Translations under genes and position numbers: made by a program
The notes under the pieces: generated by a model
What the model was told of the DNA's origin: nothing
What the model saw: the letters and a program-made list of their open reading frames with translations, nothing else
The model's database searches: none
Part shown: piece by piece, positions 24,259 to 33,223 of the stretch
Layout of the letters: every line of letters starts with the position of its first letter
How positions within the stretch are numbered: the stretch's first letter is position 1
DNA from: UBA2241 sp963777895
GTDB lineage: Bacteria; Actinomycetota; Thermoleophilia; UBA2241
Direction: 5' to 3'
Assembly (NCBI GenBank): GCA_963777895.1
Contig: CAVZSF010000002.1
Coordinates: 62,001-126,000 of the forward strand
DNA: 64,000 nt

Positions 24259-26880
24259 GTGGCCTCGTCACACTCTGAAGAGTCGCTTTCCGCTCGACAG
24301 CCCGTCGAGCCTCTGCCGCCAGAAGCGCTGCGTACGCGCTGCACGCTCGACCATCTGAAGTTCACGACGACCGACGACCTCGAGGACGGCACCGAGTTCA
24401 TCGACCAGGAGCGGCCGATCGCCGCCATCGAGCTGGGCGTCTCGATCGGCCGCGAGGGCTACAACATCTTCGCGCTCGGGCCGAGCGGCACCGGCAAGTA
24501 CACGGTGGTGCGGCACTTCGTCGAGGAGCGCGCGGCGGGCGAGGCTCCGCCGGACGACTGGTGCTACGTCAACGACTTCGCGCAGCCCTCGGCGCCGCGC
24601 GCCCTGCGCCTGCCGGCCGGCAAGGGCAAGGAGCTGCAGGCCGACATGAAGCGCCTGGTGCGGGAGCTGCGCAGCGGGCTCTCGTCGGCCTTCGAGAGCG
24701 ACGAGTTCGCGACGCGCCGGCGCGCCCTCGAGGAGGAGTTCGAGGGCCGCTCCAAGACGAGCCTCGAGGAGCTGCAGGAGCAGGCGCAGCAGCGCGGCCT
24801 GACGCTGATGAGCTCGCCCGAGGGGCTGGGAGTCGTGCCGCTGAAGGACGGACAAGGTCATGCCGCCTGAGGAGTTCCAGAAGCTGCCCGAGGCGGAGCA
24901 GAAGCGCCTCGAGGGCGAGATGGAGACGCTTCCAGGGCGAGCTGCAGAAGGTGATGCTGCGCGTGCCGCGCTGGAAGCGCGAGTTCCAGGCAGCGCCTGC
25001 GGCAGCTCAGCGACGAGGTGACGGCGCTGGTCGCGGAGGACGTGATCGACGACGTGCTGGCCAAGTACAAGGACCTGCCCGACGTCGTCGCCTATCTCGG
25101 CGCCGTGCAGGCGAGCATCGGCCGAGCACCTCGGGGACTTCCTGGAGGGCGGCGAGGAGAAGCCCGGTGGCACGGGCGCCGATGGGCCACGGGGCGAAGC
25201 TGGCGCAGGCGACGCCGCCGGTGGCGGCGAGAGCTTTGGAGCCGGCGGCGCGGGTGGTCCCGGCGGCGATCCCGGTGACGGCGCGGCCGGCGGCGAGGGC
25301 TCGGCCGGCGGTGCGGGCGGCGCCGGAGGCGCCGCCATCGCCGGCCTCCTTGGCCGCTCCAGGCGCTGCGCCGCTACGAGGTGAACGTCGTCGTCGACTC
25401 GAGCGGCGCCACCGGCGCGCCCGTCGTCTACGAGAGCAACCCGTCGTACGCCAACCTCGTCGGCCGCGTCGAGCAGATGCCGATGATGGGCGCGCTCGCT
25501 CACCGACTTCACGCTGATCAAGCCCGGCGCGCTGCACCGCGCCAACGGCGGCTACCTGATCCTCGACGCGCTCAAGGTGCTCTCCAACCCGATCGCCTGG
25601 GAGGCCCTCAAGCGCGCCCTGCAGTTCCGCCAGATCCGCATCGAGTCGCCGGCGCAGACGCTGGGCTACGCCGAGCACGGTGTCGCTCGAGCCCGAGCCG
25701 ATCCCCCTCGACGTCAAGGTCATCCTCATGGGGGACCGCCAGCTCTACTACGCTGCTGGCGCAGGGCGACCCCGACTTCAACGAGCTCTTCAAGGTCGCC
25801 GCCGACTTCGACGACGAGTTCGTGCGCGACGACGAGACGACCGCGCAGTACGCGCGGCTCATCGCCGCGATGGCGCGGCGCGAGGGCCTGCTGCCGTTCG
25901 ACCGCGCCGCGGTCTGCCGCGTCGTCGAGCACGCCGCGCGCCTCGCCGAGCGACGCCGAGCGCGTCACCGCCCAGATGCGCGCCATCGTCGACCTGCTGC
26001 AGGAGGCGGACCACTGGGCGCGGCGCGAACCGGCGAAGCTGGTGAGCGCCGCGCACGTCCAGCAGGCGATCGACGCGCAGATCTACCGCTCGGACCGCGT
26101 GCGCACCCGGATGCGCGACGAGATGCTGCGCGAGACGATCCTCGTCGACACCGCAGGGCGCCGAGGTCGGCCAGGTCAACGGGCTCTCCGTGCTCTCGCT
26201 GGGCACCTTCGCTTCGGCCGCCCGAGCCGCATCACGGCCAGGGCCCACATGGGCAAGGGCGAGGTCGTCGACATCGAGCGCGAGGTCGAGCTCGGCGGTC
26301 CGCTGCACTCCAAGGGCGTGCTGATCCTGTCGGGCTTCCTGCGCGGCCGCTACGCGCAGGAGCACCCGCTGTCGCTCGGCGCGAGCCTCGTCTTCGAGCA
26401 GTCCTACGGCGGGGTCGACGGCGACAGCGCCTCGTCGGCCGAGCTGTACGCGCTGCTCTCGGCCATCGCGCGAGCTGCCCGTCAGGCAGTCGTTCGCGGT
26501 GACCGGCTCGGTCAACCAGTCCGGCGAGGTCCAGGCCATCGGCGGCGTCAACGAGAAGATCGAGGGCTTCTTCGACCTCTGCGCGGCGCGCGGCCTGACC
26601 GGCGAGCAGGGCGTGCTCATCCCGCAGGCCAACGTCAAGCACCTGATGCTGCGCGCAGGACGTCGTCGACGCGGTCGCCGCCGGCGCGCTTCGCCGTCTA
26701 CCCGATCGCGACGATCGACGAGGGGATCGAGGTGCTCACGGGCGTGCCGGCGGGCGAGCGCGGACGCCGAGGGGCGCTACCCCGAAGGGCACGGTGAACC
26801 GCATGGTCGCCGACCGGCTCGCCGCCCTGGCGGCGAAGAGCGACGCGGCGAAGAAGAGCGGCTCCACGCAGAGCGAGTAG
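24259..26880 (+). CDS. LonB-like ATP-dependent protease (AAA_32/Lon C-terminal); about 15 frameshifts
   Basis: About 860 residues once breaks are bridged. The N-terminal AAA_32 part has the Walker A GPSGTGKYT. A middle region holds VVYESNPSYANLVGRVEQMP and PGALHRANGGYLILDALKVL, then a Lon-type Ser-Lys peptidase: GGVDGDSASSAELYALLSAI (catalytic Ser) and GGVNEKIEGFF (Lys). A Gly/Ala-rich insert of about 60 residues (25140-25350) is unusual. Nearly every break is one extra base, at about 24853, 24931, 24993, 25120, 25360, 25509, 25680, 25751, 25951, 26161, 26471, 26660, 26690, 26762 and 26788, with one missing base near 26214. The protein is preserved throughout, so I read it as one gene. Confidence 0.8.
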
Positions 26881-26963
26881 CGTCCTCAGCTCCCGGGGAC
26901 CCCCGAATGCACAGGCTGTCTCGCGTCATCGTCTTGGGGCGACAACGTAAACAGCATCATTCC

Positions 26964-26997
26964 TTGCTGTATTGCCATTCTTCGTGCGATAATCGCA
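26964..26997 (+). promoter_or_regulatory. Promoter with overlapping TGCGAT dyad for the XRE operon
   Basis: TTGCTG (26964-26969), 18 bases, GATAAT (26988-26993). The -10 sits inside the perfect dyad TGCGAT-A-ATCGCA (26985-26997). A repressor bound there would occlude the -10. The XRE protein encoded next is the natural candidate. Confidence 0.55.
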
Positions 26998-27025
26998 TCA
27001 CTTCATCAGGCCTTTGGGAGGCGCC

Positions 27026-27343
27026 GTGAAGATCCGTTCCGACAAAGAGGTGGGGGCCCGCATCGTTTCCCTGTTGGGCGACAGGTCGCAGAGACAGCTT
27101 GCCGAAGCAGTCGAGCTGCAGCCATCTGTACTCAGTCGGGCTTTGGCCGGCGAACGCGCCTTCAACATGTCCGAGATCGTCGACATCGCCGACTACCTTG
27201 GGGTGCGGGCCGAAGAGCTGCTCTTCGACGAGCAGCCGGCGTTCGTCAGGCGTGGCGGGGGCGACGAAGCCGCCGAACAGGCGGTAGACCGCTGTGCGCG
27301 GCTGATCGACGCCATGCTCCAGATCGAGGTCGTCGGCAGATGA
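27026..27343 (+). CDS. XRE-family regulator (antitoxin-like)
   Basis: 105 residues with a helix-turn-helix at about 20-65 (GDRSQRQLAEAVELQPSVLS, then AFNMSEIVDIADYLGVRAEE). GTG 27026 has GGGAGG four bases upstream. It overlaps the ImmA/IrrE gene by four bases (ATGA), the standard partner arrangement in which the peptidase inactivates the XRE repressor. In this operon the third gene is PIN-like, so the regulator may hold a toxin gene silent. A dyad over the -10 fits autorepression. Confidence 0.85.
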   Translation: MKIRSDKEVGARIVSLLGDRSQRQLAEAVELQPSVLSRALAGERAFNMSEIVDIADYLGVRAEELLFDEQPAFVRRGGGDEAAEQAVDRCARLIDAMLQIEVVGR

Positions 27344-28134
27344 CCTTTGTGTCGGAGTCCCAGCGGGGCGTCGACGCCGCTCGCGCCTCGCGAAGCCGTC
27401 TCGGGCTCGGTCTCGAGGCGCCCATCTCGGACGTGCTGCTCCTGATCGAAGACCTGGCACACGTGCCGGTGACGGTCCTCGACCTGCCGGCGGGACTGGC
27501 GGGACTCCAGGGCAGACGGCACGAGCGCACCTTCATCTTCATCAACGGCACCGAGTCTTCGGTGCGGCAACGCTTCACGTTGGCCCACGAGTTCGGTCAC
27601 GTCGAGCTGGGACATGCCGGCTCCATCGACTACATCGCCAGTCACGGTTCCGGACCGAAGAGGCCGCCGGCTGAGGTGCAGGCCGACGGCTTCGCCGCGG
27701 AGTTCCTGGCCCCCTTGGCTGGCGTTCGGCGCTGGCTCGAAGCCGTAGGCGAGCCCCCGGACGATCTCGATACGGTCGTACGTCTCGCGGACCACTTCCA
27801 CGTGAGCGCTGAGGTCGCGCTGTACCGCCTTCAGGCGGCCCGGCATCTCACGAAGGGCAAGGTCGGTCCACTGAAGGAGTCCATCGAGGCTGGCGAGCAC
27901 ACTTCTCTCTGTCGCCGTCTAGGCCTCGGGGACTTCGAAGACGCTCTGAGCCGGGCGGCCGTGCGCCTGCCGCGCCTCCCTCGCGAGACAATGAGTCAAG
28001 CCGCCGCGGCGTACGAGCGCGGCCTGCTCGGCATCCCCCAGATCGCCGAACTCCTCAGCATCGAGCCCGCGATGATCGAAGCGGAGTTCGAGCGCCGCGG
28101 GGTGTCCGCTGGGCATCACGAACCGGACTACTGA
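27340..28134 (+). CDS. ImmA/IrrE-family metallopeptidase
   Basis: 264 residues. The zinc site is FTLAHEFGHVELGH (HExxH at about residues 80-84), with a third ligand in EVQADGFAAEFLAPL and the helix pattern typical of COG2856. A front segment (SDVLLLIEDLAHVPVTVLDL) matches ImmA. Remaining helices (TVVRLADHFHVSAEVALYRL) form the usual C-terminal domain. It overlaps the XRE gene upstream (ATGA) and shares one base with the PIN-like gene downstream (TGATG), so the three are translated together. Substrate is probably the XRE protein. Confidence 0.9.
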   Translation: MTFVSESQRGVDAARASRSRLGLGLEAPISDVLLLIEDLAHVPVTVLDLPAGLAGLQGRRHERTFIFINGTESSVRQRFTLAHEFGHVELGHAGSIDYIASHGSGPKRPPAEVQADGFAAEFLAPLAGVRRWLEAVGEPPDDLDTVVRLADHFHVSAEVALYRLQAARHLTKGKVGPLKESIEAGEHTSLCRRLGLGDFEDALSRAAVRLPRLPRETMSQAAAAYERGLLGIPQIAELLSIEPAMIEAEFERRGVSAGHHEPDY

Positions 28135-28742
28135 TGCCCTTGCGCTCGGGCACAGCGCCTGAGGTCCTGCTCGATACGAGCATTCTCTTCCGCTTCGCTG
28201 AGCTCGGGTTTGTCGAACGCCTCTATGAGTACCTCGGGTCGCGAGCCCGGATGACGCTCGAAGTCGAACGCGAGGTCATTCGACGGGTCCGCCTCGGGCA
28301 GTTCCCCGCATTGAGCGAGTACGTCATGCGCGAGGGTGCCGTCGCGCGGTCGACAGGCAAATGGCCCAAGCACACCAAGAACCTCCCGGATTCGCTGAAG
28401 TCCGAGTTCACAAGGTTGCTGGACCTGAAGCGATCGATCGGCGAGCACGAACGCGCCCACGCCGGGGAGATCGCGACGGTGCTGATCGCCGCGCATCGGG
28501 GCTCCGCCCTGGTCGTCATGGACGACGACTGGGGCAGTGCATTGGCAAGGAGGACCTACGGGCTGGACGTGATGTCGACGGCCAGGCCGACGCTCGAGAT
28601 GGTCGCGAATGGCGCTTTGAGCGAGGACGAGGGCTTCCTTGTCTTTGACAGGGCTACACCTGACGATGTCGGGCGCGACCGGTATGAGGCCGGCTTGCGG
28701 CGAGTCCGGGACGAGGTGCACGATGGGGCAACGGACCCCTGA
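28134..28742 (+). CDS. PIN-like domain protein (putative RNase)
   Basis: 202 residues with a PIN-like pattern: EVLLDTSILFRFAELG (first Asp at about residue 14), an acidic centre HERAHAGEIATVLIAAHRG (Glu), and SALVVMDDDWGSALARRTYG (Asp cluster), the three acidic positions that bind metal in PIN RNases. It is longer than VapC (about 130), with an extra middle helix and an acidic tail. It is the last gene of the XRE-ImmA operon, so it is the likely effector. RNA-cleaving activity is inferred from the fold alone. Confidence 0.7.
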   Translation: MPLRSGTAPEVLLDTSILFRFAELGFVERLYEYLGSRARMTLEVEREVIRRVRLGQFPALSEYVMREGAVARSTGKWPKHTKNLPDSLKSEFTRLLDLKRSIGEHERAHAGEIATVLIAAHRGSALVVMDDDWGSALARRTYGLDVMSTARPTLEMVANGALSEDEGFLVFDRATPDDVGRDRYEAGLRRVRDEVHDGATDP

Positions 28743-28763
28743 TCTACTCGAAGGGAGGGAGCC

Positions 28764-29414
28764 TTGACGGTCCCTCGCGACAGTTCCTACATCTGGGTGA
28801 CGTGGATCACGTCACTGCTGGCCGCCGACAAACAGTGCGCGTGGTCGGCGTGGTTCCGCGCGCACTTCAAGGACTACGAGAAGCCGCCCAGCGACTTCGA
28901 CCTGGCGGCGTGGACGGCGGTGCACGGCGAGATGGTGCGGGCCCGGGCCGAGGAGCTGCGCGGCGAGGGCTACGCCGTCTCCGTCGAGGACCAGAACTGG
29001 TTCTCCCTGAAGGGCAAAGCGGCGACTCTGGGTGGTAAGGCCGACCTGGTGGCGGTGCGCGACGGGCAGGGCCTCGTGGTCGACTGCAAGTCGGGCAAGC
29101 AGCGCAACTCGGACGCCTTCCAGGTCCTCACCTACATGCTCGTGCTGCCCCTGACCCACGAGGCCTGTCGCGGAGTGACCCTGGCCGGCGAGGTCCAGTA
29201 CAAGGAGTCACGCCTGCCCATCGAGGCGGCCAAGCTGAACGACGAGATGCGCGCGCTGATCCGTGCGACCATCGAGCGTGTCGGCGGCGCCGAGCCGCCG
29301 CCGAAGGTGGCGAGCGTGAGCGAGTGCCGCTTCTGCGACATCACCGCCGCGGACTGTGCGGAGCGGGTGGACGAGGCGCGCGTGTCGGCGCCGGTCGAGA
29401 CCGACCTGTTCTAG
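28764..29414 (+). CDS. Cas4/RecB-like PD-(D/E)XK nuclease with an iron-sulfur cluster motif
   Basis: 216 residues. Core: GKADLVAVRDGQGLVVDCKS then GKQRNSDAFQVLTYMLVLPL, giving D, D-x-K and the Q-x3-Y motif of the PDDEXK_1 (Cas4/AddB) family. Cysteines sit where that family binds 4Fe-4S: one near the N-terminus (ADKQCAWSAWF) and three at the C-terminus (ECRFCDITAADCAERV, C-x2-C-x5-C). No cas genes or CRISPR repeats are nearby, so it is a solo version. TTG 28764 is preceded by AAGGGAGGGA. Probably a 5'-3' DNA exonuclease. Confidence 0.8.
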   Translation: MTVPRDSSYIWVTWITSLLAADKQCAWSAWFRAHFKDYEKPPSDFDLAAWTAVHGEMVRARAEELRGEGYAVSVEDQNWFSLKGKAATLGGKADLVAVRDGQGLVVDCKSGKQRNSDAFQVLTYMLVLPLTHEACRGVTLAGEVQYKESRLPIEAAKLNDEMRALIRATIERVGGAEPPPKVASVSECRFCDITAADCAERVDEARVSAPVETDLF

Positions 29415-29430
29415 AGGACGCCCGCGGAGG

Positions 29431-30339
29431 TCAGGCGGCCGCCGTCGACGTGGGGCTTGACCCGGGCCGTCGCCGGCCAACGGGGCTCTCTGTCGCCCGC
29501 AGCGCCTCGACCCAGGCGCGCGTCGCGCCCACCTGATTGAACGTGAACAGGTGGGCGCCGGCGTCCAGGTCCTCGTCCTGCAGGCTGTCGGCGACCGCGC
29601 GCGTGAGCTTCGTCGGGTCGTAGTGGCGCGAGCGCATGAGCGCGCTGAGCTGACGACGATTCTTGCGCAGGTAGCGCAGCGAGCCGCCGACGCCGGTCTG
29701 CAGCGATATCGCGGCCAGCCTGCGCCGTTCGACCACGCCGGGTAGTCCGACCACCACGGGCAGGTCGATGCCCTGCGCCCGGATCGTCTGCACCCAGTCG
29801 GCCAGGACGCCGGCGTCGAAGCAGAGCTGCGTGACCACGTAGGCGGCGTGGGGCTGCTTGCGGCGTAACGCCTCAAGCAACTTGTCGTCCGGGATGAGCG
29901 GATGTCCCTCGGGATAGCCGCCGATGCCGATGCTGGTGAAGGGATGATCGAGGCCGGCGAGCTCGTCGAGCAGGTCGCCGGCCTCGTGATAGGGCCCCGC
30001 GGGCGGCGACGCATCGCCGCCGACCACGAACGCCTGGTCGATGCCGGCCGCGGCCAGCCGCTCCACGATGGCGACAAGCTCCTGTCGCCCGCGCACCATC
30101 CTGGCCGAGAGGTGCGGGACCACGTTGTAACCGCTCGCCGCGAGGCGTTCGGACATCTCGACGGTGCGCATCAGGCCGTGGCTCGGGGAGGCGGTCACCG
30201 TCACGCGCGCGCCGGCCGGCAGCTCCTCGACCTCCCCTTCGACGCCGCGGAACGGCATGATCTCGTAGCGGGGCGCCGCGAGCAGACGGGTCACTCGGCT
30301 GGTGCCGCTGCTCACCTCGCTGACCGGATGACTCGCCAA
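29431..30339 (-). CDS. Methylenetetrahydrofolate reductase family protein
   Basis: 302 residues of the MTHFR TIM-barrel fold, which interconverts 5,10-methylene- and 5-methyl-tetrahydrofolate using FAD. Characteristic pieces are YEIMPFRGVEGEV, VTVTASPSHGLMRTVEMSER, YNVVPHLSARMV, AFVVGGDASPPAGPYHEAGD, and PHAAYVVTQLCFDAG. The N-terminal Glu of canonical MetF (FEFFPP) is replaced by EIMPF, as in the divergent MTHFR-like proteins near methyltransferase genes. TTG 30339 has GGAGGAG four bases before it. It may serve the MttB-type enzymes elsewhere in the window. Confidence 0.8.
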   Translation of the reverse strand: MASHPVSEVSSGTSRVTRLLAAPRYEIMPFRGVEGEVEELPAGARVTVTASPSHGLMRTVEMSERLAASGYNVVPHLSARMVRGRQELVAIVERLAAAGIDQAFVVGGDASPPAGPYHEAGDLLDELAGLDHPFTSIGIGGYPEGHPLIPDDKLLEALRRKQPHAAYVVTQLCFDAGVLADWVQTIRAQGIDLPVVVGLPGVVERRRLAAISLQTGVGGSLRYLRKNRRQLSALMRSRHYDPTKLTRAVADSLQDEDLDAGAHLFTFNQVGATRAWVEALRATESPVGRRRPGSSPTSTAAA

Positions 30340-30528
30340 GGCTCCTCCAGACGAAACGGGACTAAGCTGGTCCGGTTCTTACCCGAAAGCGGCCGCCGAT
30401 ACCTCGATTTCCCGGTTCCCTGCGAGTTCGCGGCACTTGTTGTGTGCGCCGCGACCCGACGCCTTGCGCTTGGGACGGCCGCTGGTCACACTGCGCTGAA
30501 GGTCTGAAGCCTCCAGGGAGCTGAGCTG

Positions 30529-31224
30529 ATGATGCACGTGGACGACTCACCCCTCTTGCCAGAAGGCGAGATCAGCGACGTGGCGCCGGGTGAGGTGCGG
30601 GGAGAAGCGCAGAGTGACTCGGCGAGTGTCGCTCCTCGGTGGCAGGAGCGCGACGCCTGGACGGCGCTCGCCGCGCTCGACGAGTCGCCCGCGCTCGTGC
30701 CGGTGCGCGACTGGCCGGCCGGTCTGACGTGTCTGGACCGGCCGGGACTCTACGCCTGGTGGGTCGATGAGGCCGGGGCCGCCGATCTCTCTCGCGCCAG
30801 GGCTCGGCCTGACGGTCGCGCCGGGACGCATCTACGCCGGCCAGGCCGGAGCCACGAAGTGGCCCTCCGGCAAGGCCGGCGACGACACCCTGCGCACGCG
30901 CATCGGCGGGATGCACCTCGGCGGCAGGGTCCGCATGTCGCACCTTCCGCTGGACGCTCGCCTCGGTGCTGTTCCATCAGCTCGACGTCCAGGTGCAGGC
31001 CGCGATGCTCGTCACGCCGTCGTCCGAGCAGGCGCTCACCGAGTGGATGCGCGAGCATCTCTCCGTCGCCGTCCACCCGCACGACGACCGCGACAGCCTC
31101 GCCGGCCTCGAGCACGCGATGCTGGAGAAGCTCGACCCGCCGCTCAACCTGGGCGCATCTGCCGCTCACGCCGGTGCGCGAGCGGCTCACCGAACTGCGC
31201 CGCCAGATCAGCCGGGAGGCCTGA
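30529..31224 (+). CDS. GIY-YIG nuclease-like protein; three frameshifts
   Basis: About 230 residues. GLYAWWVDEAGAADLS is the GIY motif variant, and PGRIYAGQAGATKWPSG the YIG part. LRTRIGGMHLGGRVRMS (catalytic Arg) and ALTEWMREHLSVAVHPHDDR follow, then LEHAMLEKLDPPLNLGHLPL (catalytic Glu and the PPLN end). Breaks near 30796, 30941 and 31154 are each one extra base. The first 60 residues are a variable lead. Function is unknown; relatives are annotated simply as GIY-YIG family. It overlaps the convergent phosphatase gene by 17 bases. Confidence 0.65.
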   Translation: MMHVDDSPLLPEGEISDVAPGEVRGEAQSDSASVAPRWQERDAWTALAALDESPALVPVRDWPAGLTCLDRPGLYAWWVDEAGAADLSRARARPDGRAGTHLRRPGRSHEVALRQGRRRHPAHAHRRDAPRRQGPHVAPSAGRSPRCCSISSTSRCRPRCSSRRRPSRRSPSGCASISPSPSTRTTTATASPASSTRCWRSSTRRSTWAHLPLTPVRERLTELRRQISREA

Positions 31225-31988
31225 CCCTCCCGCCTGTCACGCGCGCCTCCCAGCCTGAGGATGACAAGTTGCCCTCCTCCACACGCACTTCTCCGTCCTC
31301 GATCACCGCGTAGCGGTACTTGAAGCGGTCCTGGGGCGGCAGGCCGTCGAGCACGTCGGGGTCGATGAGGTACATCCCGGCGCCCCGCAGCTTCGAGCAC
31401 CTTGCCGGGCAGACGGCACGGCGTGTGGCCGGCGATCTGCGTGAGGCCGGGCAGGAGGCGGTCGGCTCCCTCGAACGTGGGCCTGAACCACAGCGGGCCG
31501 GTGTTGTTGAGGAGCGGCGGGCTGACGTCCTTGCGTCCCGAGTCGAGGAGGTACTGGACGATGGCGCGAAACTCGTCGTTGAGGCGCGAGGCCAGCTTCG
31601 CCGGCTCGCGCCCGCACGCCTTCCACTCCTCCGCGTAGTCGGTCGAGACGCCGGCATGGGTGATCAGCACGTCGCCGACGCTGAGCGCCAGCTGCCACTC
31701 TCCGGACACGAAGCGCTCGCGGAATTCGCTGCGCAGGGCCCTGCTCTCGCCCAGGCACGGGTAGATGAAGCGGTCGAGCAGCACGGCCACATCGTGGTTG
31801 CCCCACAGCACCTCGGCGCCGGCTCGCTCGATGAGGTCGAGGCACTCCTCCGGCTGCTTGCCCCTGTCGACGAAGTCGCCGGCGTAGACGAGGCGGTCGA
31901 CGCCGGCGACGAAGCCGCTGTGCGCGAGCGCGTTGCGGATGAGTTGAGGATAGCCGTGCGCATCGGAGATCACGATCGTGCGCGCCAC
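31208..31988 (-). CDS. Metallophosphoesterase (PPP-like); one frameshift
   Basis: About 259 residues. The dinuclear-metal motifs come in order: ISDAHGYPQ (D-x-H), YAGDFVDRG (GDxxDRG), LWGNHDVA (GNHD), ITHAGVS and IAGHTP. GDxVDRG and GNHD together indicate the PPP family of serine/threonine phosphatases or diadenosine tetraphosphatases. The fold is intact except for one extra base near 31393, after which the tail reads GMYLIDPDVLDGLPPQDRFK. GTG 31988 is chosen because VARTIVISDAHGY is the natural start of the fold. Confidence 0.75.
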
Positions 31989-32145
31989 GGGTTGTGACAA
32001 GGCTGCCGGCTCCAGCGTCTGCTGCTCCTCGTCCGGATCGCATCGCGGGGCGTCAACCCTAGTCTGCCTGGGTGACGGCAGAAAGCTCTGGTACATCCAT
32101 CGGGGGTCGTGTCGTTCCGAAGCGACCGCATCCGATAGAGAGGGC

Positions 32146-32523
32146 ATGGAAGACGCAGGCGAGAGAGGCGAGGGGCCGAGGCGGAAGTGCAGCTACTGCG
32201 GCGCGATCATCGGTGTGGTGGTATGGGTCTTGGACGGGATCTCGGAGGGTCCGATGCCGGCGTGCGCCGAGTGCAGCGGACGGCGGGGGTTCAGGGTCTA
32301 CCGGACGACGGTCCTGGATCCGGAGTGTCTGCCAAGAGAGGCGAGCTGCGCCGGATGCGGCATCGAGCTACCCAGCCGCGACACCTTCCCGGCCATCATC
32401 TGGGTAAACGACGGCCGCGAGGTGGCCGGCATCTGCAACGCGTGCCGCCTCAAGGGCCGCTGGGCCACGATCGCGACCACCGTGCCCGACCCGGACTGGC
32501 GCTCGGGGCGTCCCGCGAGCTAG
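32146..32523 (+). CDS. Cys-rich zinc-ribbon protein of unknown function
   Basis: 125 residues with four CxxC pairs: CSYC (residues 15-18), CAEC, CAGC and CNAC, enough to bind two zinc ions as treble-clef or ribbon modules. Between them are hydrophobic strands (IIGVVVWVLDGISEG, FPAIIWVNDGREVAGICNAC). The two halves look like a duplicated module, each with a CxxC, a V/I-rich strand and a second CxxC. I do not recognise the family. ATG 32146 follows GATAGAGAGGGC. DNA, RNA or protein binding cannot be decided. Confidence 0.6.
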   Translation: MEDAGERGEGPRRKCSYCGAIIGVVVWVLDGISEGPMPACAECSGRRGFRVYRTTVLDPECLPREASCAGCGIELPSRDTFPAIIWVNDGREVAGICNACRLKGRWATIATTVPDPDWRSGRPAS

Positions 32524-32605
32524 GGAGGTAGGGCGGCTGCGGCGAAAGCCTCGTCCTCACGCCCGCCGGTGTGGATCCGCTCGGGGCGGGGCACTCTGGC
32601 TCATC

Positions 32606-33016
32606 ATGGACTACAAGCTCGAAGTCGTCGTCGTGCCCGTCTCCGACGTGGACCGCGCCAAGGCTTTCTACGCTGAGAAGGCCGGCTTCCACGTGGACGT
32701 GGACACCGAGCCCAGCCCGGGGTTCCGCGTGGTGCAGCTGACGCCGCCCGGGTCGGCCTGCTCGGTCACGATCGGGACCGGGCTGGCGGCGATGGAACCC
32801 GGCTCGCTCAAGGGCCTGCAGCTCGTCGTGGCGGACGTCGAGGCCGCGCGCACCGAACTGGCGGGGCGCGGGGTGGAGGTCACTGAGGTCCGGCACGTCG
32901 ACCAGGAGACCGGCCAGTGGGTGGCCGGTCACGGTGGCCCCTGGAACGCCTTCATCTTCTTCGAAGACCCCGACGGCAACGCCTGGGCCGTGCAGGAGAA
33001 GCCCGCGCAGACGTAG
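32606..33016 (+). CDS. VOC (glyoxalase/bleomycin-resistance) family protein
   Basis: 136 residues forming two beta-alpha-beta-beta-beta units: VVVPVSDVDRAKAFYAEKAG (first unit, typical opening), then GLQLVVADVEAARTELAGRG, and a C-terminal IFFEDPDGNAWAVQE with the conserved metal-binding Glu. Metal ligands (H/Q, E) are only partly present, so it may be a binding protein or an isomerase. Substrate unknown. It is monocistronic, 80 bases after the zinc-ribbon gene. Confidence 0.8.
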   Translation: MDYKLEVVVVPVSDVDRAKAFYAEKAGFHVDVDTEPSPGFRVVQLTPPGSACSVTIGTGLAAMEPGSLKGLQLVVADVEAARTELAGRGVEVTEVRHVDQETGQWVAGHGGPWNAFIFFEDPDGNAWAVQEKPAQT

Positions 33017-33223
33017 CCCTTGAGGCTCGGGTCCTTGGGGTTTCGGCTCCGGGGAGCAGCCCGAACGTCTCCCGCGATCGCCCATCGTCACGCTCCCCGT
33101 TCGGCATCCGACGGGTCATCGTTCCAGAGTCATCTCGACGAACGCCCATCTCGTCCGTCACGGGACATCCTCATCTCGCTTCGCTCGTGGTATAGTCATT
33201 GTAGATACGGAGCGGAGGCGGTT

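Noticed and set aside
24259..26880. LonB gene as a true pseudogene
   Set aside because: Protein conservation persists through all slips and catalytic residues are kept; sequence error is more likely.
28764..29414. cas4 of a CRISPR system
   Set aside because: No repeats or other cas genes in the window; treated as a solo nuclease.
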